Shown: in pieces, positions 1-8,460 of the stretch
Position numbering within the stretch: the first letter of the stretch is position 1
Layout of the letters: each line of letters starts with the position of its first letter
Assembly: GCF_001020565.1 (NCBI RefSeq)
Contig: NZ_LDAS01000001.1
Span: 2,070,520-2,134,519, forward strand
DNA length: 64,000 nucleotides
Origin: Maribacter thermophilus
Lineage (GTDB): Bacteria > Bacteroidota > Bacteroidia > Flavobacteriales > Flavobacteriaceae
Direction of reading: 5' to 3'
Made by a program: the position numbers and the translations under genes
The notes under the pieces: model-generated
The model's input: only the letters and a program-made list of their open reading frames with translations
Told to the model about the DNA's origin: nothing
Database searches by the model: none

Positions 1-13
1 CATAAACTTCACC

Positions 14-265
14 CTATTTCCAATTTTCTAACTTATAGTCTTCAATTTTTTTATCAATAAAACCTTCTTTATTGTTTTTTATAATTTGAAGCGTTTCACC
101 AGAATATAATTCGGGATGAAACTCTCTAACGTGCTTATCGCTCCAAATAGATAATTCTGCTATTATGGGCATTAGGTCTACACCCTTTTCGGTTAAAGTA
201 TAAATATTGGTTTTCTTATTATCCGGCAATTTATCTTTTGTGATAATCTTAAACTCTTCAAGCAT
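14..265 (-). pseudogene. HxlR-family regulator, C-terminal fragment
   Basis: The 83 residues match the second half of an HxlR-type winged-helix regulator: the wing region (KTNIYTLTEKGVDLMPII) and the C-terminal helix beginning IWSDKH. The N-terminal part that such proteins need, with the conserved Cys region and the recognition helix, is absent. Reading upstream of the ATG, the frame gives only an AT-rich nonsense stretch and reaches a stop at about 293-295. A full HxlR protein is usually 100-130 residues, so this is a 5'-truncated remnant. It abuts, head to head, a SnoaL-like gene remnant that has also lost its start, so one deletion probably removed the promoter region and both 5' ends. Less likely, the ATG is used and makes a non-DNA-binding peptide. 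Confidence 0.7.
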
Positions 266-270
266 TTTAA

Positions 271-648
271 AAGAAAAGAAATATAAAAAATTTTAAAGAA
301 GTATTTGATATTTGGAGTGAAAGTTGGGCTATAACCGAACGAACAAAACGAGATGAATTATTAAAAACAATTTTAGCTGATGACTTCCGCTACACAGACC
401 CTTTAATAGAATTAAGCGGACTCAATGAGGTTTCTGACTATATTGGTGAATTTCATAAGCAATCTCCAGGAATAACTTTTGCTCAAACAAATGTGGTTTC
501 TCATCACAATAAAAATCTAGTAAAATGGAACACTCTTAACGAAAATAAAGAAGTAATTGATGGTGGGTCTAGTTTTGTGCTAGTTGAAGACAATAAATTA
601 AAAGACATTACCGGATTCTTTGATGTAGAAAATTATCCTGAACAATAA
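271..648 (+). pseudogene. SnoaL-like / NTF2-fold protein, start-less remnant
   Basis: Frame 1 is open from the stop at 268-270 to TAA at 646-648. It reads as a SnoaL-like (NTF2-fold) protein: an early segment FDIWSESWAIT, then DDFRYTDPLIE, a central VKWNTLNENKEVIDGGSSF and the end ITGFFDVE. No ATG or TTG lies in frame anywhere in it, and the only GTG codons are deep inside the fold, so it cannot be translated normally. Most of the domain is present and probably only the first few codons and the promoter are missing. HxlR regulators often diverge from small enzymes like this one, so the two remnants were probably a regulator/target pair. Confidence 0.65.
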
Positions 649-679
649 TTCAGTCTTTTAACAAATTAATGTTATTGCA

Positions 680-722
680 AAAATCACAGTAATATATTTT
701 ATTATTACTGTGATTTTTTTAT
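680..722 (+). terminator. Intrinsic terminator after the SnoaL-like remnant
   Basis: A perfect 15-bp stem pairs 680-694 with 703-717 around an 8-base AT loop, and the right arm runs into a T tract. It sits about 30 bp after the stop of the SnoaL-like remnant and probably ended its transcript before the deletion. Confidence 0.75.
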
Positions 723-977
723 TTACCCAATGTTTAAAAGCCAGTTGCCAACAAGGTATGACCACCTTTTATTCACTGTTGTATATTTTGTTTAAAGTGT
801 TCGTCGGTCGCAATGTTCTGGTCGGCGCATTCGACTATCTCGAAACAAGTTCGGGGTAAGCTGTCCAAATCCACTCAGAATTGCTAACGGCCGTGCTTAA
901 CCGAAAAACATTAACTTTAATACCCTAACCAACAGTTACAAGACCGTTGTGCTTCATTAAAACCAACCGCCAGCCAG
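723..977. other. Intergenic region with cassette-edge motif
   Basis: No gene was found between the terminator and the DUF6090 gene. The sequence is more GC-rich than its flanks in 790-900. It ends with ACCGTTGTGCTTC at 943-955, 23 bp before the next ATG. The same type of core (GTTGT followed by a purine- or pyrimidine-C) precedes several of the following genes, see the inverted-repeat entries. Confidence 0.4.
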
Positions 978-1763
978 ATGATAAAATTCTTCAGAAAAAT
1001 TAGACAAAGCTTCCTTGCCGAAGAAAAGACAGTAAATTATCTCAAATATGCATTTGGCGAAATTGTACTTGTTGTAATTGGAATATTGATCGCACTACAG
1101 ATTAATAATTGCAACGAAAACAGAAAAGACGGAATAAAAGAACAAATAGTATTAACACAATTAAAAGATGACTACTTATCCGATCTAAGCCAATTAGAAG
1201 AAAAAATGACGACTAGAACCAATATGATCAATGCCGCATTTAGAATTTTAAAAGCGTTTGACGAACCTGAAAATATAGTTCGTGACAGCCTAATAAAAGA
1301 CATTGCACAAATAGCAAACGATCCAACATTTGATCCCGTACAAAATGATTTGATAAGTTCTGGAAACTTAAGGTTGATTCAAGATGAAAAACTAAAACGC
1401 CTACTTTCTAATTGGTCTTCTGACGTAGTTGCATTAAGAGAGATCGAAGCTGTTTGGAGTGAAATTGCCAATCATACCTTAGAGAATGTTTTAAGGGAAT
1501 TAGGAATATCAAGAGATGTTACCAATAGCTTTATGAACGACATCAATCATATTTGGCTTTTAGACAAAAATCAGAATTATCATAAAAAAGAAATTGGGGT
1601 TTCAAAATTAAGTTCACCTCTACAACAAATACTTACAAATAAAAATATGGAATCAATGGCCTCAAGTGCCATTACTTTTAATACCTCCGCCAATCTACAA
1701 TCTGAGGCTTTGGTCAAAAGAATAAATGAAATAATTGAACTTATAAATAAGTCTATTAAATAA
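978..1763 (+). CDS. DUF6090 family membrane protein
   Basis: This 261-residue protein begins with the DUF6090 hallmark: a basic N-terminal stretch (MIKFFRKIRQ), then YLKYAFGEIVLVVIGILIAL, a single transmembrane helix at about residues 25-42, followed by QINNCNE and a long soluble helical region. The family is common in Flavobacteriia, often in multiple lone copies, and has no known function. The family usually has QINNWNE; here Trp is replaced by Cys. ATG at 978 is the natural start because the conserved motif begins there. The gene stands alone and is bordered on both sides by the cassette-like repeats of this region. Confidence 0.85.
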   Translation: MIKFFRKIRQSFLAEEKTVNYLKYAFGEIVLVVIGILIALQINNCNENRKDGIKEQIVLTQLKDDYLSDLSQLEEKMTTRTNMINAAFRILKAFDEPENIVRDSLIKDIAQIANDPTFDPVQNDLISSGNLRLIQDEKLKRLLSNWSSDVVALREIEAVWSEIANHTLENVLRELGISRDVTNSFMNDINHIWLLDKNQNYHKKEIGVSKLSSPLQQILTNKNMESMASSAITFNTSANLQSEALVKRINEIIELINKSIK

Positions 1764-1773
1764 AATACGAATG

Positions 1774-1904
1774 TACAACTGTGGCCATACGTAATTGCTT
1801 GTCCTCTTCTACTTCTAAAAAATTCTTGTGCATTTTCAGAAGGTTCGGTCTGCTTTTGCTATTTTAGTTGGGCGAGCAACTACCGTACACCAATCGTGGC
1901 ACAT
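1774..1904. repeat. Imperfect inverted repeat, attC-like, between lone genes
   Basis: The left arm 1772-1804 (with core CATACGTAATTGCTTG) pairs with the right arm 1870-1903 (core CGAGCAACTACCGTAC). By eye, 22 of 34 aligned columns are identical when the right arm is reverse-complemented, and several mismatches would be G-U pairs in single-stranded DNA. The arms fill the whole gap between the DUF6090 gene and the next lipoprotein gene. The layout resembles an integron attC site or another recombination site, but the classical GTTRRRY core is not met exactly. Confidence 0.4.
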
Positions 1905-1909
1905 ATAAA

Positions 1910-2302
1910 ATGACGAAGCGAACACTTATTTCAATTTTGATGGTTATTTGCCTGACTTCATGCTCAGAAAAATTTAAAACCATTGATCCAACAGACTTCA
2001 ATAAAAAAATTAGTACCAGAACAGATATAAAATCGGTTGAACAGTTGGCACGGTTATTTTACGACTTTCCTGAAAATGAAGGAATTCCTCATTTAGAAAT
2101 CGAAAGCCGTGAACTTATGGACAATAAATTTGAAGTTACACTGATCCATGATAACCAACAGGACGACTCGCAGAGAGCAACTAAACTAATTTTGATAGCT
2201 GAACAAAAGAATGATACCTGGAGCATTCTGGAAATTAAAGAGAATTGGAGATGTTATCAGGGTCGCGGACACACAGACTGGGGAATTGAATATTGCAATT
2301 AA
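1910..2302 (+). CDS. Small lipoprotein of unknown function
   Basis: The likely start is ATG 1910, giving 130 residues. An upstream TTG at 1868 would put the inverted-repeat arm inside the gene and spoil the signal peptide, so it was not used. From 1910 the protein opens with Lys-Arg, a hydrophobic stretch ISILMVICLT and a lipobox LTSC (Cys16), a type II lipoprotein signal. The mature part is about 115 residues, ends with two close Cys (WRCYQGRG..., EYCN) that may form a disulfide, and I do not recognise a family. It stands alone in the cassette-like region. Confidence 0.65.
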   Translation: MTKRTLISILMVICLTSCSEKFKTIDPTDFNKKISTRTDIKSVEQLARLFYDFPENEGIPHLEIESRELMDNKFEVTLIHDNQQDDSQRATKLILIAEQKNDTWSILEIKENWRCYQGRGHTDWGIEYCN

Positions 2303-2414
2303 AAAACAAAGACCGCTGACAATAACAGTAAACAAGCGCTTGTTATCACCCGCTTCCGAAAACAACTTTAAATGTTCTTGGAGGTAAATACCTGCCAGGT
2401 AAATTACAAATTGC

Positions 2415-2440
2415 GCAACTACGCATAGTCGTTCCGCTGT
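2415..2440. repeat. Cassette-edge motif before the NTF2-like gene
   Basis: The segment starts with GCAACTA (2415-2421) and continues to CGTTCCGC, ending 17 bp before the next ATG. GCAACTA recurs at 1877-1883 and 3237-3243, in each case in the right-hand part of a gap between lone genes. A matching left arm in this gap (2303-2400) is weak. Confidence 0.3.
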
Positions 2441-2456
2441 TTTTAATGCTTAAAAT

Positions 2457-3035
2457 ATGACAACTAGATTCTTTAAATCACTTTTTTCAATAGTTACCTT
2501 AGTAGTTGTTTCGTACGCTACCACCGGTTTTCAAACATTACATAAAGAAGACATCGTTACATCGTACATAAAGGCCAGAAACAAGTATAATACAAAAAAA
2601 GTAAACACCCTTACCCACAACGATTACTTTGAAATGTTCGCGGATGGCAGCATGGAAATAGAGAATAAAGAGAAATTAATGGATGCCATCTTATGGGGAA
2701 AAGAACTTGATTCACATATTAAGCTATTGGATATCAAATCTGACGGAGAGACTGTTACCACAATTGAAGAAAACAGCAACTATCTTGATGTTGCCCTAAA
2801 AAGAAAAGTCAGAGCATTCAAAATTGTCTATACTTTTCGCGATAACAAAATACACCATCAAAAAATGGACACTATACCCGGTTATTCAAATATTATAAGA
2901 TATAACGCAGAAAGGTACGCGAAATTCATGGATTATTGCCATCAGAATAATTTGAAATGCAACGGTTCTTTTGATCAAGAATCTGGCAATCGACTAAAAA
3001 AAGTGCTTAAGCAATACAGCAAAGAAAACAAGTAA
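2457..3035 (+). CDS. Secreted NTF2-like protein
   Basis: This 192-residue protein has an N-terminal signal segment (SLFSIVTLVVVSYATTGFQ), so it is probably exported. The remainder resembles the NTF2/SnoaL fold: an initial helix pair containing SYIKARNKYNTKKVNTLTHNDYFEMF, a strand region FADGSMEIENKEKLMDAILWGKEL and a C-terminal sheet with VRAFKIVYTFRDNKIHHQ. Such proteins bind small ligands or catalyse isomerase-type reactions, but no catalytic residues can be assigned. The C-terminal extension after about residue 155 contains a Cys pair (DYCHQNNLKC). It is a lone gene in the cassette-like region. Confidence 0.6.
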   Translation: MTTRFFKSLFSIVTLVVVSYATTGFQTLHKEDIVTSYIKARNKYNTKKVNTLTHNDYFEMFADGSMEIENKEKLMDAILWGKELDSHIKLLDIKSDGETVTTIEENSNYLDVALKRKVRAFKIVYTFRDNKIHHQKMDTIPGYSNIIRYNAERYAKFMDYCHQNNLKCNGSFDQESGNRLKKVLKQYSKENK

Positions 3036-3141
3036 TACTTACCTACTACCAAGAACCGAGGTGAAAAAACAAATTCTTCCTTAATTCTCTTTTTTGTTCT
3101 TTCTGATTACACCAACAATTTAATAAGAATCAAACTTGTGT

Positions 3142-3256
3142 CGTGTATAGTTAATTGCCTCTTTATCGCCTACTTGTAAAAATCCTCTCAAATTTTTAAC
3201 TTGGTGTTTACCAGGCAGAGTCAAGTACCAAACCTTGCAACTAAGTTGTTACCCAA
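3142..3256. repeat. Inverted repeat, attC-like, before lipoprotein gene
   Basis: The left arm contains CGTGTATAGTTAATTGCC (3142-3159); the right arm contains GCAACTAAGTTGTTACCC (3237-3254). AGTTAATTGC on the left pairs imperfectly with GCAACTAAGTT on the right. The arrangement matches the repeat at 1774-1904, with TAATTGC left and GCAACTA right, and lies directly before the next start codon. Confidence 0.35.
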
Positions 3257-3272
3257 AACATCAACAAACAAC

Positions 3273-3767
3273 ATGAGAAACATTTCTTTACTGCTTTTAA
3301 TTTTGAGTTTTACGAATTGTAATTCACAAAAAAAGACCGAAGTAAACACAAACTCTAATAAGCCGAACTCTGATTTTATAGGAATTTACGAATACAAAAC
3401 ACCCGAAGTATCTGAAAATCATTACATCATGCTGGATATTCAAAATGGAAAATATACGGGAGTTTATTACGGAACGGAAGATAACGGCGAACACGGCGTT
3501 CTCTTTTATGCAAACGAACTAGAAAATCTGACTATAGAAAAAGACAAAATCAGTTTTGATATTGGAACAAGAAATCTTTATAAGACTACACAAATGAGAA
3601 TCGTAAAACAGCAAAGTGATCTAAAAAAAGACTCAATAAGTGATGTTTCTAAAGGTCTCTTAAAATACAGTGGGATACTATTAAAAAACGAGTTTACATT
3701 AAACTGTGCATCTGAATTTGGACATTGTTGGGCAGATGAGCTGAATTTTAAAAAAGTAACGGAATAA
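3273..3767 (+). CDS. Hypothetical lipoprotein
   Basis: ATG 3273 is preferred over an upstream start at 3201 because it opens directly on a lipoprotein signal: MRNISLLLLILSF then the lipobox FTNC (Cys16) and SQKK. The result is 164 residues. The mature protein begins with a flexible Asn/Ser/Lys linker, then a predicted beta-rich domain starting DFIGIYEYKTPEV and containing NGKYTGVYYGTED. It looks like a small surface or periplasmic beta-barrel domain, but no family is recognised. Two Cys near the end (NCASEFGHCW) may pair. Confidence 0.65.
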   Translation: MRNISLLLLILSFTNCNSQKKTEVNTNSNKPNSDFIGIYEYKTPEVSENHYIMLDIQNGKYTGVYYGTEDNGEHGVLFYANELENLTIEKDKISFDIGTRNLYKTTQMRIVKQQSDLKKDSISDVSKGLLKYSGILLKNEFTLNCASEFGHCWADELNFKKVTE

Positions 3768-3770
3768 CAC

Positions 3771-3960
3771 TAACAACTTGTTTTCCTTCGGAAAATCCTC
3801 GCACACAATCCTACAATCATTTTTATACGAGAAGCTAGTAAGAAACCGAAAAAAATTAGACTGTAGCGGAAACTAATTGTACACATAACTTTTTTTCTTA
3901 CCGATCATCAAAAAAGCCAAAAACGTTGATCAAATAATTATTAATATTAGCCAGTTGTTA
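3771..3960. repeat. Inverted repeat bounding the gap before the T9SS protein
   Basis: TAACAACT at 3771-3778, four bases after the previous stop codon, is repeated exactly in inverted form as AGTTGTTA at 3953-3960. An inner small palindrome TTTTCCTTCGGAAAA follows the left arm. The arms mark the two edges of the 216-bp gap. Confidence 0.4.
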
Positions 3961-3983
3961 TCTTGAATAAATTACAGACCCCC

Positions 3984-6900
3984 ATGCTTAAAAAATACAC
4001 GTTCGTTCTATTTTTTTTGTTATGCAATGTGATTTCATCACAAATTACTTTAACCCATAATATTGGTAATACGCCCATTAAAACCGACATGATTTCTTGC
4101 GAACGTGAAGAATCTTGGGCCAGAGCTTTTACACTTTCGGATTTTGGAATCACTGCTGCTGATCAATTTATTATTACTTCGGGGCAGGTGGCCATCAGTA
4201 ATTCATACGACGGCGCAAGATTGGTTTTTAACTTTTATAGTTTAAATGCAGAGGCACCGGGCAACAACCCCAAAAGCATTAGTTATGGCCATGTGGTTAG
4301 TACGCCCGAAATTGGGGACACCCCAGAAATTGTTCAGATAGATTTTAGCACTCCCATTACGGTTCCTACGGGGGTCGAAAGAATTTTGGTAGAGGTAACC
4401 CAAATGGAAGATATTTACAATGATGATTTTAAGAAAGTTCGTATCGCAGGAACGGAGTTCGACAATGACACCTCTTGGTTTAAAGGCTGTAGCGAGTATT
4501 ACACCTATACATCTACCGAAGATATGAGTCCAGCGGTTCCCGATGCCAATTTCTTTATAAATGTAACGGGGAGAATTAACAATCTGGGCAATACCGCCTC
4601 ATCGGTAACCTTATCACACAATGTATGCGATGATATTGTAGAAACGAGTATTCACTCATGTACTTCCTCATATATTTACTGGGCAAGGGATTTTTATTTG
4701 GATGATTTTGGTATTTCTACCGATGAGGAATTTGTGATAACCTCAGGTCAAGTAGGTATTAATAAAGTAGGTTGGTTGCCTGAAATCAGGTTTAACATAT
4801 ATGCTATTGATGATAATTTCCCAAGTTCATTTTCAGAAACAACCCTGATAGGAAGTAGTCAATATCAAGAATTATCACCAAGCATTGGCCGTGATTCGCA
4901 AATTATAAATGTTGAATTTGATACGCCTGTGGTAGTACCTGCGGGTGTCGAAAGAATTTTGGTAGAAGTGCATAAAGGCATCGTTTATGGAGATGGGGTT
5001 GCATTTATTGCCGGTTCGCCGCAAGATACCGGAGTTTCATGGCAAAGAGGCTGTACCAGAACTTCTTCTGAACATAATTTTGGACCAAATGAATATGTTT
5101 CTACGGTAGATTTTGGGAGACCGGATGCTAACTTTTACATTAATGTAACCGGAGATGTACATCATATGACCCATAAATTCTCCATGAACATTTCTAATAT
5201 CTGCTCAGAGTTTTTGAAGGAGTTCAGTGTAGCCCCAACAGGTAATATAGCATCCATAGCTTGGGATTTTGATGATCCGACCTCTGGATCCGATAATAAC
5301 TCAACTGATATTTCACCTTCCCATGATTTTTCTGATGATGGAACATACACCATTACCGCAACGGTTACGGCCACAGATGGCAGTACAGAAGTGCTTACGG
5401 AAACCATAGATGTAAAAGAACCTCCAAATGCTTATAGTATCGATAATATTTTTGCCTGTGAAGATAGCCAGAACACGGGTATTTCATCATCCTTTAACGT
5501 AGCACATGTAACCGAAAAGGTTTTAGGTGGGCAAAATAATATGACAGTCACTTTTATTGATGGTAGTGGCAACACATACACCTCGCTGCCCCATCCGTTT
5601 ACCAATTCCGTTCCGAACAGGGAAACAATTACCGTAAGGGTGGCTCATAATGATGCCCCATGTTGTTATTCTGAAACCAGCTTCGACTTGATCGTAAACC
5701 CAATTCCCGACCTTTCATCCGTTTCAGACCTCATTGTTTGTAGCAACGAAACAGATGGTTTTGCCACTTTTGATTTAGAGCAGGTACAGAATAATCTTTT
5801 GAGTGGCAACAATATAGACTCAGTTGTTTTTTATCGAGAAAATGGAGATCAAATACAGCCACCTTTGAGCCAGGTTAAAAACCTGACCATAAACGAAGAA
5901 GAAATAACGGTTCGTGCATATGAAAATGTAAACAACTGTTATAATGAATCAACATTTAGGCTTATGGCCAATCCGTTGCCTGTGGCCCACGATTTGGATA
6001 TTCTGATTGGTTGTGATGACGATGGTGATGGTATCTCGGAATATTTTGACACCTCAAATATTGAATCGCAAGTGCTAAACGGCCAAATAGACCTAGAGGT
6101 CTCTTATTTTGATGCCAATGGTAATAGATTACCGAGCCCACTGAACAATCCATATACCAATATTATTGCCGATGAAGAAACCATAACCGTCAGGGTCACC
6201 AATACAAAGACCAGTTGTTATGACGAGACTCCTTTGGTCTTAAGAACATCTTCCCAGCCAAAATTGAACAAGCCCTCTACGGTTTATGCCTGTGACATCG
6301 GGAACGGTTTCGCCAACTTTGACCTTTCTCATATTGAGCAGGATATTATTGGGACACAATCTGGATTAAACCTCTTTTATTATAATGCAAACGGTGTTGA
6401 ATTGGCTCGCCCTTTAACTTCTTATGAAAACAGTACCGCATGGAATGAAACCATTACGGTTCGTGCAGAGAATTCATTGAATACCTTGTGTTTTGCAGAA
6501 ACGAGTTTTGACCTTGTTGTAAACGAACTACCTACAACACCGGTTCAGAAAATCTATTCTATATGCCATTTAGAGCCATCGCTGACCATTCAGGTAGAAG
6601 GTGGTTTTGACTATTACAGTTGGCGCAATAAAAATGAAGATATCATCTCAGACACCTATGAGGTAAACTTGGTTAATGAGGGAAATTATACCCTTACCAT
6701 AGGCAAAATTACAAATGGCCAATATTGCGAAAACAGCTATGATTTTGAATTGGTGCGATCATCACCACCTACTATTATAGAAGTGAAGCACAAAACGCTA
6801 TCCAATAATAATTTCATTGAAATAATAGCTTCAGGAGATGGTAATTTTGAATATTCCATAGATGGTATCAATTTTCAAGAAAGTAACTATTTTTCAGATA

Positions 6901-7232
6901 TTATAGGAGGTAACTATACCGTAATGGTAAGGGACAAAAATGGTTGTGGTGAAGATATCAAAGAAATTACGATTCTTGATTATCCTAAATTCTTTACACC
7001 CAACAATGACGGTATTAATGATTATTGGCAGATTTATGGGATTGATCAATATCCAGATGCCCGTATACATATCTACGACCGATATGGAAAACTGTTGGCG
7101 CAACTATCGCCAAATGATTTAGGCTGGACGGGTTTATTCAATGGCAAACAAATGATATCCAGTGATTATTGGTTCAAAGTCTATTTTAAAGATGGAGATA
7201 TATACTCAGGCCACTTTACACTAAAAAGATAA
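3984..7232 (+). CDS. Large secreted repeat protein with T9SS type B sorting domain
   Basis: The start is taken at ATG 3984, which gives a clean signal peptide (MLKKYTFVLFFLLCNVISSQ, cut before ITL) and 1082 residues. Two related N-terminal domains of about 180 residues follow; each begins near TLTHN or TLSHN and each has a paired Cys. Next is a PKD-like domain (WDFDDPTSG, DFSDDGTYTITATV) near residues 405-480. Four repeats of about 95 residues follow, each ending in ETITVRV/EEITVRA and a Cys-containing segment such as CYNEST or CYDET. The last ~85 residues are the gliding-motility-associated CHU_C type (FFTPNNDGINDYW, HIYDRYGKLL, GHFTLKR), the type B signal for type IX secretion. I infer a cell-surface or released adhesin-like protein. 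Confidence 0.85.
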   Translation: MLKKYTFVLFFLLCNVISSQITLTHNIGNTPIKTDMISCEREESWARAFTLSDFGITAADQFIITSGQVAISNSYDGARLVFNFYSLNAEAPGNNPKSISYGHVVSTPEIGDTPEIVQIDFSTPITVPTGVERILVEVTQMEDIYNDDFKKVRIAGTEFDNDTSWFKGCSEYYTYTSTEDMSPAVPDANFFINVTGRINNLGNTASSVTLSHNVCDDIVETSIHSCTSSYIYWARDFYLDDFGISTDEEFVITSGQVGINKVGWLPEIRFNIYAIDDNFPSSFSETTLIGSSQYQELSPSIGRDSQIINVEFDTPVVVPAGVERILVEVHKGIVYGDGVAFIAGSPQDTGVSWQRGCTRTSSEHNFGPNEYVSTVDFGRPDANFYINVTGDVHHMTHKFSMNISNICSEFLKEFSVAPTGNIASIAWDFDDPTSGSDNNSTDISPSHDFSDDGTYTITATVTATDGSTEVLTETIDVKEPPNAYSIDNIFACEDSQNTGISSSFNVAHVTEKVLGGQNNMTVTFIDGSGNTYTSLPHPFTNSVPNRETITVRVAHNDAPCCYSETSFDLIVNPIPDLSSVSDLIVCSNETDGFATFDLEQVQNNLLSGNNIDSVVFYRENGDQIQPPLSQVKNLTINEEEITVRAYENVNNCYNESTFRLMANPLPVAHDLDILIGCDDDGDGISEYFDTSNIESQVLNGQIDLEVSYFDANGNRLPSPLNNPYTNIIADEETITVRVTNTKTSCYDETPLVLRTSSQPKLNKPSTVYACDIGNGFANFDLSHIEQDIIGTQSGLNLFYYNANGVELARPLTSYENSTAWNETITVRAENSLNTLCFAETSFDLVVNELPTTPVQKIYSICHLEPSLTIQVEGGFDYYSWRNKNEDIISDTYEVNLVNEGNYTLTIGKITNGQYCENSYDFELVRSSPPTIIEVKHKTLSNNNFIEIIASGDGNFEYSIDGINFQESNYFSDIIGGNYTVMVRDKNGCGEDIKEITILDYPKFFTPNNDGINDYWQIYGIDQYPDARIHIYDRYGKLLAQLSPNDLGWTGLFNGKQMISSDYWFKVYFKDGDIYSGHFTLKR

Positions 7233-7379
7233 ATCTATAATTAACTATAGGGCGTTGCGTTCCAAGGTCTAATTTTTCGGCAGAAAATATTTGTATGTAA
7301 ACACGTAACTTTCCATATACAAACACGTTGTACGCAAGCTTGAACAAAAATTTAAAATGAATTAAGAAAAACAATAATT

Positions 7380-7997
7380 ATGAAGCGATTTTACCTAGGT
7401 ATATTAATTTTATTTGTATCCTGTAAAAATACAATTGACAAAAAGGGAATTTTTGACGAAAGTGAGTATTCCAAACATAATATAGAGTATTTACAAGCAT
7501 CCATATTCTTGCCCAAAGATTATATAGAAGTAGATAAATCGAAATTAGAAGAGTTTCTTTTTAAACCTTTACAAAAAGAGGTTCCTTCAAATGTAATTAA
7601 CATGTGGAAATCTAATCTTCAATCACTCAACAGTGGAATTTCAATTTATAAGAAAGTTTCTGATCCGTTGAATTTTATTGTTATAAAAAAATACCCGAAT
7701 TATATCCCTATAACTATGGGCACCTCTAAATTTATCAAAAACTTAATGGAAGATTATTTACGTAGCGACGCTAAAAATTATGATTTGCGTTATGAATTAA
7801 AAGAAAGTGTGCTACTCAGCCGACCTAATATTGAAATTTATAAATTTAAATATTGGACAAATATCTCAGGTATAAAATCTGATAACATCAGATATTTTAT
7901 AGACTTTAACAAACAAACATTTGAAGCTCAGGTGCTTAATGTAAAAAACGAAGACTTTGATAAAATTTTCAAAAATATAGAACGAGAAAATGAATAA
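7380..7997 (+). CDS. Hypothetical lipoprotein
   Basis: This 205-residue protein has a short lipoprotein signal, MKRFYLGILILFVSC, with the lipid-modified Cys at 15. The mature part is charged and mixed alpha/beta and includes SIFLPKDYIEVD and YFIDFNKQTFEAQV. No family is recognised. The motif CACGTTGTACGC at 7324-7335 precedes it, like the cassette edges of the other lone genes. After its stop the sequence TACGTACAACAAAGAACCAAGGTAAAAAA resembles the one after the stop at 3035 (TACCTACTACCAAGAACCGAGGTGAAAAAA), which suggests the two genes came with related flanks. Confidence 0.6.
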   Translation: MKRFYLGILILFVSCKNTIDKKGIFDESEYSKHNIEYLQASIFLPKDYIEVDKSKLEEFLFKPLQKEVPSNVINMWKSNLQSLNSGISIYKKVSDPLNFIVIKKYPNYIPITMGTSKFIKNLMEDYLRSDAKNYDLRYELKESVLLSRPNIEIYKFKYWTNISGIKSDNIRYFIDFNKQTFEAQVLNVKNEDFDKIFKNIERENE

Positions 7998-8114
7998 AAG
8001 CCTACGTACAACAAAGAACCAAGGTAAAAAAGAACAACCCATTTATGGCCCATAGCTATTTATAACCACTCTCGAACACAAAAAAAATGCTTTCAAAAGA
8101 ATGCCATAGACAGC

Positions 8115-8228
8115 CTAGTCTTTCTTTTTCTTGTTCATTTTAAAAGCTAGCCAAATTATACCTACAACAAAATGAAGTATAATAATACCGGCAACGACAT
8201 AAATTATGGTATTTGAACTGTCTCTCAT
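8115..8228 (-). CDS. 37-residue single-pass membrane protein
   Basis: The reverse strand encodes MRDSSNTIIYV, a hydrophobic helix of about 20 residues ending GIIWLAF, and a basic tail KMNKKKKD. The topology prediction is an outside N-terminus and a lysine-rich cytoplasmic end. It is below usual ORF length cutoffs. The same architecture appears in the small proteins near 62 kb of this window. No function is known and expression is unproven. Confidence 0.45.
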   Translation of the reverse strand: MRDSSNTIIYVVAGIIILHFVVGIIWLAFKMNKKKKD

Positions 8229-8383
8229 TTTACACCTATCTTAAAAAAGCATCCCCAAAACTAGACAGTATGGTAAAAAGGAAATATGATATTGATCAAC
8301 AAACCCTATAAAAATGCCACTATTTACTTTCAACCCCTAAAAAAGATTGTCTTTTTACCATGCCATGATTATTGGGTCTATTT

Positions 8384-8423
8384 GAAAAGAAAAAACCTCA
8401 GGCCATTTTTTGACCTGAGGTTT
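8384..8423 (-). terminator. Intrinsic terminator of the S9 peptidase gene
   Basis: A perfect 10-bp stem AAACCTCAGG (8393-8402) / CCTGAGGTTT (8414-8423) with an 11-base loop lies 38 bp after the peptidase stop. On the minus strand it is followed by a T-rich stretch (TTTTCTTTTC), as expected for an intrinsic terminator. Confidence 0.8.
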
Positions 8424-8460
8424 ATATATTTTTGGTTACGCTATTACAGCCGTTACCATA

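Noticed and set aside
1868-1909. TTG start that would extend the lipoprotein upstream
   Set aside because: It places the inverted-repeat arm in the gene and buries the lipoprotein signal; ATG 1910 is better.
723-8000. A classical integron
   Set aside because: No integron integrase is in the window and the repeat edges do not fit GTTRRRY exactly, so only a cassette-like layout is claimed.
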